Source of the DNA: Zingiber officinale
Lineage: Eukaryota; Streptophyta; Magnoliopsida; Zingiberales; Zingiberaceae
Assembly (NCBI RefSeq): GCF_018446385.1
Contig: NC_056005.1
Span: 92,284,984 to 92,348,983 of the forward strand
Direction of reading: 5' to 3'
Length of the DNA stretch: 64,000 bases
Below are positions 35,354 through 45,603 of the stretch, one piece after another. Position 1 is the first letter of the stretch; every line of letters begins with the position of its first letter. A model generated the notes under the pieces. That model was not told the DNA's origin and did no database searches. It worked only from the letters and a program-made list of their open reading frames with translations. The position numbers were made by a program, and so were the translations under genes.

Positions 35354-37894
35354 TTAGGGCTCCATCGAGTGGGACTTCTCGCTCGAGACTGGATAAGCTC
35401 CATCCCACAACTCCCACAATTCATACCTTCTCCAAGAAAGGAAAATAACTGGTCCTAAGGTGGATGGCACCTGCAGTGATGCAACTCATGAGAAGAGAAT
35501 GTCGAAAGACTTTATATGTTGTGAAGCATTTGGCTCGTAATGGATGTTGATGAAGGTTGGTAATTCTACATTAGGAAACTCACCAGATAAAGAAGCGCCG
35601 GTTGAGGTGATTGTGTCAAGATTCCAGCAGACAATGCGGTAACCAAACCGATTGCATATCCGGAGAACGCCCACCAAAAATATTTGCTCTCTTTTGAAGA
35701 CAATGCTTTAGGGGGAATAGAGATATCTCTGCTCTTTCTATGATCGAAACAGAGCACCAAAGCCAGAAGCATACCAGGAATAGCCTATCAAAACAAAGAC
35801 ACATTGTATCATCATCAGTTGACATGGTTCAGTAGATCAATTTTAACATGTCATGGAATGGCACATTATGATGTGAAGATATCAATTTAACTTCACTAGT
35901 TTAGAAAAACATGAATAAATTCCAAGAAAAATGTAAAGAACAGTTTATTGAAATACTAAAACCGTCTGATGTGTCCGAACCAGCTTCATTGACTCATCGA
36001 TACGAATCAAACTAACTAATCCAATCAGTCTATTAGAATAATAGAATGTGAAAATAGTAAATTTACAATAGATAAGGAAAAATTATTCTTGGAATAGAGT
36101 AAGAAATAATATTCCTCATTCCCTATAATTTAAAACTACTATTCCATAAGAATAGGAATACATATTTCATAGTCATTTTTGCTACCACACATAGGGTATA
36201 CAGGGAATTCATAGTTAACGCACCATTCGCCTATGAGGAACGAAGTGAATCGGGATTACCAAGGCTTTCAGTGAAGGAAGAAAAACTTGCTCCTACGAGA
36301 TTAAGGATCTCTAGTCTACAAACACAATGGCGTCCAAGTTAAGTGGCCAAATTGCAGCTAACGATCGTAACAGACATGGAGCTACTCAAGCAAGCATGAC
36401 AAGATGAGAAGGTGGCTTGAAGGTGGAAATCCAATGAGGCTTTTCACATTGAGAAAACAAGTGAAGATGTTCTCAACACAGGCGAATGACACAGTCAACA
36501 AACTGGCTTGAATCTCAGATACAGAGAAATATTAGATTGAAAATTGGATTGCATTATTTATGTCTCATTTTCATACAAAAATAAATATATATCAACTAAT
36601 CAAACATGATTTATAGTTATTCATATCGACCTGAAGAAAATAAAACTGAACTGATGGTTTGGTTTGGTCTCTTTCATTACAGTTCCCTTTGCTGATCAGT
36701 TTAGGTCAGTTAATAGATCCAAACAACCATTCTAATGAGCAGTTTTCTGCACGCTAAATCGTTAAAACCTAATTTGATGTTAAACGACCTCAATTCTATC
36801 AACCATTGGAATTAAACAGCACAAGTATCTAACATTCTCAAGTTCTTTCTGTTTGCAATTCAGATGCTAAATGTCAGAGATCGCAAGCTTCAAGGCATAA
36901 GCTATAGTATGTTACTAGATCACAAACACCAGATCCTGATTTGGATGGAATATGATTGTCAACTGAGAAAGACAAATGGTAGAGTTGACTGATATTACAG
37001 ACAACAAATCCAATAATTTAAAGGAAACTAGGATATCTAACAAAGGTTAAAAGAAGTAAGAACAATTGCCAACTTGTGAGTATTAAAACATACCATGTCT
37101 CCTAATCCCAGCATCATGTATTCCCCTCCACCACTGCTAGTGATTACTTGCCGACCCATCAAATTTCTTGGGAAAACAAGCTTTACAGGAAGCTCTAGTT
37201 TTTTTGTAATCAGCTGCAATCCTGGAAGGCTCAAGCTGGTCGCCACCTTGTGAATTGGGTTAGAGGCCTTTTGTGTCGCAACTGAGACCATAACATTCGC
37301 ACCAAAGAACCTCTCAGAGAAGAAAACCCAGAAAATATCATACAAAAATAAGCACACAAGAAGCAGTGCACAGATTTTAATATTTGGTAACCGCACATGA
37401 CTGACAAAGGCAATACATATGCAGATCCCCAAAATATTGTTCAGAATCCAATGCCCTGTGACTAGCCAAGTCGCCACGAGCATTATGCAAAAGAAGAGCA
37501 ACACCCCTTGGCCGCGTGCAAATGTCTTGGAACAGCATCTAGAAACCAGAGGATCCGTTAACCCAAATCGCGACCTGAGGTAGATCATGTAAGGCGAGAG
37601 GCAGAAGTAGAGAGCAGATGCCGATGCAACAGCAGCGAAGGCAGTGATAATTTGGGATACTGACGAGAAAAGATAGAACATTAACAACAAGCTGCAAGAG
37701 CTAGCAAGAGGTATCATAAGAGCTTGAGATCGGTCCAACGTAATCGATGCCTCTGAGAAATCCAGGTTCCTTTCCATCTCCTTCCCATGATCCAGGGCTC
37801 TGAAAGCCGATGCAAAGGTAACAAAAATCGCAGTCGCGATGAGAGTAACCGATGCTGGTTCAAGTAAGTAAGCAAGCTTCCACAGCGACTCCAT
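35354..37894 (-). CDS. Signal peptide peptidase-like intramembrane aspartyl protease (SPPL1-like), three exons
   Basis: On the minus strand the exons are 37,894-37,094, 35,784-35,584 and 35,470-35,354, all joined in phase 0, giving 372 residues. This is a GxGD-type intramembrane protease (presenilin/SPP clan), a polytopic endomembrane protein of about nine spans that cleaves type II membrane peptides. The two catalytic aspartates are visible: Asp186 in LYDIFWVFF and Asp266 in MLGLGDM. The PAL motif is at residues 329-331 (QPALLYL). Plant SPPL1-type hallmarks also stand out, such as GHWILNNILGICICIAFVSHVRLPN split over residues 147-171 and FFSERFFGANVMV. There is no long N-terminal PA domain, which separates it from the SPPL2-5 type. 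I chose the ATG at 37,894 (MESLWKL), the usual family start; upstream in-frame codons lack an ATG. A 5' leader intron is likely (about 37,970-38,143). The gene looks complete. Confidence 0.94.
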
Positions 37895-39097
37895 TTCACA
37901 TTCTAAGATAGATGAATCCACCTCAATCGCATATTTGCATAGACCTATCCTTCAAAGTTCTTGGTTTCTCTGCAGCAATCACAAATGGACAGATCTTGCT
38001 TCAGTAAGTTAAGACGATCAGATTGAATTTGAAAAGCCAGTCCGTAAGTGCCAGGAACTATATTAGAATCAAAGATATGTGAAGAAAAACGCAAAAGCAA
38101 TCAAATAAACGGGAAAAAAAGGGGGAATTCAAGATGCATGTACCAGTAGATCAACTGAAAGCTAGATCCGCCGCCACCTCCGCGTCGCCAACAAGACGAT
38201 TTTAGGTGCGAGGAGACGATTAGAGTTTCGGATTAGGGCTGGGGAAGGGAGTTAGGGCACGATCGCCCTCACGAACTGTTCCGGTGGCCAATCGCTGAAA
38301 TGGATTGACTTGCGTTTGCTTTTGTCTTTGTTACCGTCTCCTTCCTCGGCATTAAAGCGACGAATAATGACTCCCATTTTAATAGTCCTCTCAAATTTAT
38401 TAAAAAAAAATATTTTAAAAATTATATATATATTTATATTTAAAATAAAGAAATATAAAACCTATAATAAATTTAAAAATATTAAGTATCATATTTTATA
38501 GATGAAAAAAACAAATTGTGTTTTTTGAAAAGAAAATTAAAAATATAATGTTTGTAAATGATCAAAATTTTAATTTATAGTTTATTTTTAAAAAATAATT
38601 TAATGATAAATTTATGCCATTTTAATCTTTATTATTTTTAAACAAAATTACTTTTTATAATAATTGATTAAAATTTATAATTATAACTTTTTCTCTTTAT
38701 TTTTTTTAAAACATAACTTAAATCCTGTGTTAAATTGATCAAAGCAACTTTGCCAATAGAATATTTTCATAGGACAAAATCGATCATCTCCAAAATTAAT
38801 CGGTTCAAAAAATTAAATACCTAAATTATCCAAAAAAATAAAATAAAATAAAACCTAGCGCAATGCAATGTATGCCGAATCAGCTCGTGCAAGAAGCTTT
38901 TTTACCTAGCATATGCGACCATCCTGCTTTTAGATTTCTTTGAACCTTGAAGAATAGGTTCTAGTAGATCAACCAAAGTGTAACCCAAAGATGCATAGAC
39001 TTTCCTTGCATGGGAAGGTTGTTGTAGCCACAAAGCCTCAATCTTAGAGTATAAATGAGATGCATATTGAACTTCTCCATGGCATAGCTATTCATAT
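37895..39097. other. SPPL 5' leader/promoter and AT-rich spacer
   Basis: Contains the probable noncoding first exon of the SPPL gene (ending at 38,144) and its promoter. Very AT-rich DNA follows from 38,390 to 38,870. The last 200 bp should be the PPR 3' untranslated region. No other gene is recognised. Confidence 0.4.
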
Positions 39098-40705
39098 TCA
39101 AAGAATGAAATTCTCATCATCAGGACACTCAAAGAGTTCCATATGGCATGCTAAACAATCCAAAATTGTCAATATCTCATTAAACTGATTGTCTGAACCA
39201 TCTGTTTTAAACTTATAGACCTTGCCCCCAATTTCAATCCAGGCATATGCGGTGCTCGCTCTCAACCCCCTCTCCTTCATCAACTTTCGAACTTTTGCTG
39301 AATGATTCCAATACCCTGCACTTGCATAAAGATTTGCTAACTGAAGATAAGTTGCGGCACATTGTGGTTCTAGCGAAAGCCTATTTTCAGCAGCATGGAT
39401 ACCTATCCAGACATTTCTATGAACCCTACATGATGACAGCAATGAACCCCATATAACAGCATTCGGACGCATAGGCATTTTCTTGATGACATCCAATGCT
39501 TCTTCCAACAACCCTGCACGGCCAAGAAGATCAACAATGCATGAGTAGTGATCTAATTCTGGACTTACCCCATGTTTAAGCATTAGGTCAAAGCAAAGTT
39601 GTCCTTTCTCCATGAGTCCTGCATGCCGACATGAGGAAAGAACGCATAAATAAGAAATAGCATCAGGTGTTGCATTCTGTGCATACATCTGATTCAGCAA
39701 ATCTATGGCTGTATCAGCAAGCCCGTGTTGTGAGAATCCTGAAAGCATGGAGTTCCATGAGATTTGATCTCTGAATTGCATATTCTCAAAGACAAAATGA
39801 GATTCATTGATGCTACCACATTTAGCATACATCGAGATCAATGCATTAGAAACATGAGTATAAGAACCAAAACCCATTTTAAGTTCTAAAGAGTGAACAC
39901 TCCTTCCAAACCCAAGATATGCAGTAGTGGTGCATGAACTCAAGATGCATAGAAATGTGATGTCATTTGGTTCTATCATTGCTTGTCTCATTGAAGAAAA
40001 TAGTTGCAAACATGTCTCGACCTCCTGGTACTGTGCATAACCTGCAATTATAGCAGTCCAAGTTACAATATTTCTGACAGGCATCATTTGAAAAATATAA
40101 TAAGCATCTTGCAACTGCCCAAGCTTGGAATATAGGCTGATCAATGAGCTCCCTGTGGTCAAAGAAATCTCACAACCATTTTTAATTGAGAGAGCATGAA
40201 GCTGGACTCCAGTGCCAAAAGCCCCAGAGGAAGCACAAGAACTAATGATGAAAGAAATGGTGGGAAAATCCAACTCTATCCCTCTATTGTGCAATTTGAA
40301 AAATGACAAAAGAGCATCTTCCTTTATTTTGTTATTTGTTCTAGTATATAACAAGGATTCTTTGTGACGACTCGTTTCAACTATATCTTTGACTTTATAG
40401 AACAAATTAGTTCTTGCACTCTTCTTAACAGATTTGAAGCAATTCTGTTGATCAAAATTGAGAAGATCATGCATGCAACCATTTATCAGTTGATGAAGGC
40501 CTGACTTACCTTGAACATCACTGGTTCTGGGGATAACTGAATCCAAAACTTTCAAAGCCTTGTCAACTCCCTTGTCTTTTACATTTCTATATCTACTAAG
40601 AGATGTAAAGGTGCTGAATTGTTCTAGAAGGTGATGTGCTATGGAAAAGGGTTTTATACAAATGAAAGAACGGTTGGAAGAAATATGCAACAACTGAATC
40701 CACAT
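39098..40705 (-). CDS. Pentatricopeptide repeat protein, PLS class with E domain
   Basis: A 535-residue coding exon. After an N-terminal region of about 150 residues it shows a run of PLS-type pentatricopeptide repeats, visible as GSSLISLYSKLGQLQDAYYIF, VTWTAIIAGYAQ, SNALISMYAKCGSINESHFVF, ISWNSMLSGFSQHG and YSCIVDLLGRAGLLEEALDVI. It then has an E/E+ type tail with TYLQLANLYASAGYW and AYAWIEIGGKVYKF. There is no DYW deaminase domain. Such proteins bind specific RNA sites in mitochondria or plastids and act mostly in C-to-U editing or RNA processing. The chosen start gives MWIQLLHISSNRSF, basic, hydrophobic and nearly free of acids, as in an organelle-targeting peptide. The frame is open a little further upstream (to about 40,771) but has no ATG there. 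A 5' leader intron at about 40,802-41,471 is plausible. It resembles Arabidopsis At2g37320-type proteins, but that identity is from memory. Confidence 0.88.
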   Translation of the reverse strand: MWIQLLHISSNRSFICIKPFSIAHHLLEQFSTFTSLSRYRNVKDKGVDKALKVLDSVIPRTSDVQGKSGLHQLINGCMHDLLNFDQQNCFKSVKKSARTNLFYKVKDIVETSRHKESLLYTRTNNKIKEDALLSFFKLHNRGIELDFPTISFIISSCASSGAFGTGVQLHALSIKNGCEISLTTGSSLISLYSKLGQLQDAYYIFQMMPVRNIVTWTAIIAGYAQYQEVETCLQLFSSMRQAMIEPNDITFLCILSSCTTTAYLGFGRSVHSLELKMGFGSYTHVSNALISMYAKCGSINESHFVFENMQFRDQISWNSMLSGFSQHGLADTAIDLLNQMYAQNATPDAISYLCVLSSCRHAGLMEKGQLCFDLMLKHGVSPELDHYSCIVDLLGRAGLLEEALDVIKKMPMRPNAVIWGSLLSSCRVHRNVWIGIHAAENRLSLEPQCAATYLQLANLYASAGYWNHSAKVRKLMKERGLRASTAYAWIEIGGKVYKFKTDGSDNQFNEILTILDCLACHMELFECPDDENFIL

Positions 40706-42033
40706 AACTAGTATTATCCATGTGATATTCCCTTTCCAAACGCATGTGACCTTTCTGTAACCATGAAGCAACTTTACCAGCTCCAGTTTGCCAATTAACT
40801 TCTGTAGATAAGCAAAATACTTTGGTGAGTAAGAAGAACAACTAGGGTAAATGGGTCAACAAAAAAAGTAGGATTAGTTAGAAAAGGCTAAAACTACTAC
40901 TGACAGTTATTTATTAATTCTTCAAGTCATTGGTGATTGGGCAAACATATGATGAAATTTTGGTAGAGTTATAGCTTGATTTGTGAGAGAGTAATGCCCA
41001 TAAAAACAATCTTCTAAAGAGTTGCAGGAGTGGTCAGAAGCTTCAATAGCAACTAGGATGTTGCATAAAGTGACTAATCTTCTCTGCCTTCAACTAAAGA
41101 TAGTTCTTTTTGGATTGCACATGGAGCTCAAACAGTGAGGAAAACAGCTATCGCAATTATTTATGTATAGAAATCATTTGACTCAAATACTATTAGGAAG
41201 TTTCGATATCTCAGGCTGATTCAGCACAGTGCAACGCTTCAATTGAACTTTCGAGATGGACAAGAAATCAAGAATCAAGTATTATGAGCCACAATCATGA
41301 TCAAAATTTCCTGTCAATCAACATGTCCATGCTCTATGAAACTTCTTCAAATTTGCTACCGAATTTTGAAAGAAGCCATCATATTTTTGCTACGGTCTCA
41401 TTGAGGAATTTCATCAAGCAAGTGATATGCAAATCGACCATGGGTGAATTAGAAGACAAAGAGGAGCATACCTGAGGAAGTAGAGAAGGTAGGCTTCAGA
41501 ACTTCGATCTGAGATCGGTACTTGCGTTGTCATCCACCCTGTTCTCTTCTTCAGCGCCTCAATATCGCAAATAGGGGGAAAAAAAGTCGGGTCGGTTTAG
41601 AGAGAGTCCACCCGAAATACAATTAGGGTTTAAAATTTCCATTCTTCTTCTCCTCGTGGATTAGCACTCCTGTAGACTGGGCCTTGTTGCCTCTTCCGTC
41701 GCCGCCGCCATATCCTCCTCCGACCTCATCCTCCACCTACACCTCGCTCCTGCCGCCGCCTCCATTGCTTCGGTCGACTGGACAAAACTCCACTGTCGGG
41801 TTTCGCGTCTGACGAATTTCAAATTATTCTTTTAATGGCAAATATCTTTACCGGCGATAACTGATAATACAAAATAAAAGGATAAAAATATAATATCCAT
41901 CATTTATATTTTTGTCAGATGCCAATTTAAAATACTTTTATATTATACCATATAAAAATTAACATCCAGCCTTTATAACAGATAATAATTAACAACTAAC
42001 TTTTACTATATATTATCAATTTAATCGACTAGT
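40706..42033. other. PPR 5' leader, promoter and spacer
   Basis: Includes a likely noncoding first exon ending at 41,472 (donor GTATGC) and its promoter near 41,600. Sequence beyond 41,820 is AT-rich. No other gene is recognised. Confidence 0.4.
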
Positions 42034-42064
42034 AATTAACTTTTATAATTAGAAAAATTAGATG

Positions 42065-42113
<49 letters not shown>

Positions 42114-42158
42114 TTTATAATTAGAAAAATTAGATGTTATATATATATATATATATAG
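42034..42158. repeat. Tandem duplication carrying (TA)n runs
   Basis: The phrase ACTTTTATAATTAGAAAAAT is repeated at 42,034 and about 42,110. Each copy leads into TAGATGTTATAT and a TA run (about 42,065-42,109 and 42,137-42,157). Confidence 0.75.
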
Positions 42159-42215
42159 GATTGATATGCTGCGCGCCTGCACAGTGCGCGACTGTGCGCA
42201 CGCAGCATATCAATC
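42159..42215. repeat. Strong GC-rich hairpin with perfect 15-bp outer arms
   Basis: GATTGATATGCTGCG (42,159-42,173) is perfectly inverted at 42,201-42,215. Inside it sits a second perfect inverted pair, GCACAGT (42,179-42,185) and ACTGTGC (42,191-42,197), around GCGCG. The block stands out as GC-rich and palindromic in AT-rich DNA, right after a TA run. It could be the terminus of a foldback or Helitron-like element, or a minimal palindromic MITE. Confidence 0.7.
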
Positions 42216-42990
42216 GACGTTTTTCTACTGCAGGATTGATAGTGTTTTTTAATTTTTTTTTATTAGTTTTTAAATTAAAAAATAATTAAAATTTTTTTTA
42301 TGATTTTATTTCTAGGGTTCAAGTTTTGGTTGTAGTATTAAAGTTATATTTTTTTTTTAGATTTTACCTATAGGTTTAGGCTTTCCAATTAGGTTATAGT
42401 GTTTGGTTTAAAAAAAACATTAAAATAAAATTAATTTAAGTATTTATTGAGTATTGTAATATGTTAGATGTTAATTTTTACATGTTATAAAATCTTATTC
42501 TTAATTTTCACTAATTTTATATCATTTTAATTTTACTTATTTGATTAATAATCCAATTAAAAAAATATTTTAATAATGAAAATAAATGAGTAGAGATTCC
42601 GTAACATTTATTACATTTCAAATGAACATTATTTAATTACGATCAATTATGTAAAATAACATAAAGCTTCTACAACAACGTATAAAAGTTAATTACTAGC
42701 TTATAAAAGTTAATTACTAGCTTTTACAATATGTAGAAACTTGAACAATGGGACTTCATTATACTTATTATATTTTAAATATACATGATCTAATAATGAC
42801 CGAGAACTAGCTAGCATATACCCTCTACAACATGTAGTAGTTAGCATGTAACTTCTAGAAGGTACATGTTGAGTTCTACAACAACATTAAATCTAGCTAG
42901 ATGTATTTTTGAGATAAAATTATCAAAGGGGCGTTCATTTAACTTTTTTTAATAAAAAAGATATATATATTTTTAAAATTATTTTTTTAC
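42216..42990. other. AT-rich spacer
   Basis: No gene. One short phrase (TAAAAGTTAATTACTAGCTT) is tandemly doubled near 42,685-42,722. Otherwise nothing is recognised. Confidence 0.4.
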
Positions 42991-43897
42991 TGATCCTGTC
43001 CGAGAGTCGAGGTGACGAATGCTGGGGATGTGGTGCTCCTGTTGACCGTGAGTGGACTTCCGACGAGATTAGCTTGCAAGCACAAAAGCGTCAATGTCGA
43101 GCCAGTGAGTGGTTCCTCGGCGATGGCCCTCCGACGCTCAAGTCAGATCTCCGACGAAACAGCAAGCAAGCAAACAAAGAAATGAAAGTGGCAGCGTAAC
43201 TGTAGCTACAGAGAATGAACATACCTCCGTCGAAGTCCCTGGGATCCTTATATAGGGCTCCCAGGAGACGCGCGCATGCTTCCCAAGGCATGCACGCTCC
43301 TTAAAGCATACCTTGAAAGGGCGTGTCAGAAAAGTATGTCTGACGTCATACCTTAACAGCCCGAGCATATCCCTGACGTGACAGTGGAAGCTTCCACGGT
43401 ACGATTCTCTGTCTGACCATGCCGCGAGCCGTGCCGCCTGTCGGCGACACTGGTTCCTAGGAAGATATTCCCAGCTACTCCCTTTGTTCATTACTGGTCC
43501 AAGCGGGAGAGTGCCGAGCGGGAGAGCCGCTTAGCCGATCCGTGTCCGTCAGATGGCTGCTCTTCTTGGGGGCCGAGTGGAAGAGCCACTCGGCTAACCG
43601 CCGATGTCCTGGTGATGCTGTCTCTAGGGCCGAGCGGGAGGACCACTCGGCCGCTATTCGACTGATCTGCCCCCTATTGTCGAACGAGGGAGTCATGTCT
43701 CTGCGTTTGCCGGATCCGAGACCTTGTGAGTCCGAGAGGGACGACCGCTCGGCACACGCTTCAGTGATGAACTCTGAGTGTCGGAAGCTCAGTACCTGGT
43801 TGAGCCGTACTGATGTTGGTCCCTAATTCCTTGACCCGACCGGACGAGTAGGGCGTAAGGTTGGACGATGATCTAGGAACGTTGACTGCCTTGATCC
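42991..43897 (-). repeat. LTR-like segment (probably Ty3/gypsy), host of element A
   Basis: GC-richer than its left flank, with a sharp start at 42,991. On the minus strand a TATA box CCTATATAAG lies at 43,247-43,256. Upstream of it (43,501-43,765) is a cluster of paired motifs of the type CCGAGCGGGAG and CCGCTCGGC. The segment ends at GATCC, directly beside the start of element A, so A appears to have inserted into it. No coding domains are in view, and the family is inferred from style only. Confidence 0.45.
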
Positions 43898-44964
43898 TGT
43901 TGGGACCTTGACGTTCGCTAGAGGGGGTGAATAGCGTCTCACCCAAATCGTCGCTTCCTACGCTTGTTAGTGCACAGCGGAAACAAAAATACTAACAAAC
44001 AAAAGTAAAGCTAACCCTAGAAAATAATAAACAAGTAGCAAACCCAATGACACGTTGTTTAACGTGGTTCGGAGATGAAGCTCCTACTCCACGGCTGTCC
44101 GTAAGGTGGACGATCCCGATCCGTCGGTGGATGACTCCCCGGAAAACCTCCGACTAGCTCATGTAGCTCCTTGTGGGTGGAGAAACCTCGCCACAAACTC
44201 TTACCAAGGACTCTTGAGAAGCTAGGGCACTAGTAGACTACTAATAGGGGTTAACCACCTCTATTTCGTCAACCTTAACCAAGCTTCCAATGCTTGGTTA
44301 TATAGGCCACAAGTTAGAAAACTCTGCCTACCAGTCGACTGCCAAAACATGCAGTCGACTGCCCTTCATGGAAATTCGACCGTTGCAGCCCAACGGCTCG
44401 ATACCAACTCTCTGTTCGCTCACAGTCGACTGCCTCGGTCGACTGCACCAGTCGACTAATGAAACCACCAGTTAACTGCTACAGTACTACTACAGTAACG
44501 CTGCAGTACCGCTACAGTACTGCTACAATAAACCCTAATTCTAGGATTTTACCCCGAGTACATTCGCTCAACACTCGTTCTCGCCCGACCAACCTAGACC
44601 TAGCCTTCTAGCCTCCTTCATCAGCCTTGCGTCCCTCGGATGCCTCCTCATCATTCACGTCTTGCCTTCTAGAGCTTCCATCGGCCTTGTCATTGTTGTC
44701 GGGTCTTCCTTTGTCAAGAGGTCGCACCTCCGGGACTTCATCCATTGCCAAGTCACACTTGGACTTAAGTTGCCAAGACTACATGCTTGAACTTACACCG
44801 CCAAGACTCATCCTTGGACTTTCCTCCTTTGCCAAGATCACACTTGGATTTTGCTTGTTGTACCTATATCCTGCACACTTACAATGCATATCAAATACAA
44901 CAATAATCCTAACTTAAACCTTTGCCCAAACATCAAAACTTAGAGTACCCAGATTGCTCCAACA
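43898..44964 (-). repeat. 3' LTR of element A
   Basis: 1,067 bp with terminal TGTTGG...CCAACA. The TATA box (CCTATATAA, minus) is at 44,298-44,306. Five GTCGAC-centred palindromes lie just upstream of it (44,331-44,458). The left flank GATCC (43,893-43,897) is the expected target-site half; its partner should lie beyond the window. Confidence 0.85.
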
Positions 44965-45075
44965 ATCTCTCCTTTTTTGATATTTGGCAGCCCGTTTAAG
45001 TTAGGGAAACAATATAGCAATAATAATGTAAATAAATATACAATCTACACATGCATAAATCATGGAACCTAATTC

Positions 45076-45250
45076 TAGGCTCCCCTTCACCTAAGCTCCC
45101 CCTTGAGCTAGGATTTCTTGCAAAGATAAACTTCTCCCCCTTTGCTAATAAATGAGCAATCTCTCCCCCTTCACCTAAGCTCCCCCTTGAGTTAGGATTT
45201 CTTACAAAGGTATGTAGGTTTCCCACTTAAACCTAAATTTCTCCCCCTTT
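45076..45250 (-). promoter_or_regulatory. Five extra polypurine-tract-like runs in element A
   Basis: Besides the LTR-adjacent tract, the minus strand carries five runs of the type AAGGGGGAG at about 45,096, 45,131, 45,161, 45,179 and 45,238. Polypurine tracts prime plus-strand DNA synthesis in LTR elements, and SIRE-like Copia elements are known for repeated tracts near the 3' LTR. Function here is inferred. Confidence 0.55.
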
Positions 45251-45407
45251 GCCATACATCAAAAAGAGCTCCAACAATATCTCAATTATTGGACTCTTTG
45301 ACCTCTAATTACCATAAACATCATGTATTAATCCCCCATAAGATTACATACATGTTCACCACTCTTTTGGTCATTTTCTAATGCTGAAAAAAAAATTTCA
45401 GACCGTA

Positions 45408-45603
45408 TCAGTCGACTGCTATAAGTACCAGTCGACTGACATCATCAAAACGATCTTACAGAGACATTCTGTGCTCATGAATAGTGCTACCAGACGACTG
45501 GTAAAACCATCAGTCGACTGGCCTCGTCAAAATGAGCTTACAGAGGTCCTCTGTGCTGAAAATTACTGTTATCAGTCGACTGGTAACTGTACCAGTCGAC
45601 TGG
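45408..45603. repeat. Second GTCGAC palindrome cluster, inside element A
   Basis: Five CAGTCGACTG-type palindromes and one variant lie within 196 bp. They are embedded in a roughly 120-bp tandem duplication that also repeats CTTACAGAG and TCTGTGCT. The motif is the same as in the LTR cluster of this element. Confidence 0.75.

Noticed and set aside
37894-37921. Longer SPPL N-terminus beginning nine codons upstream
   Set aside because: The upstream codon is GTG, not ATG, and the family start MESLWKL is at 37,894.
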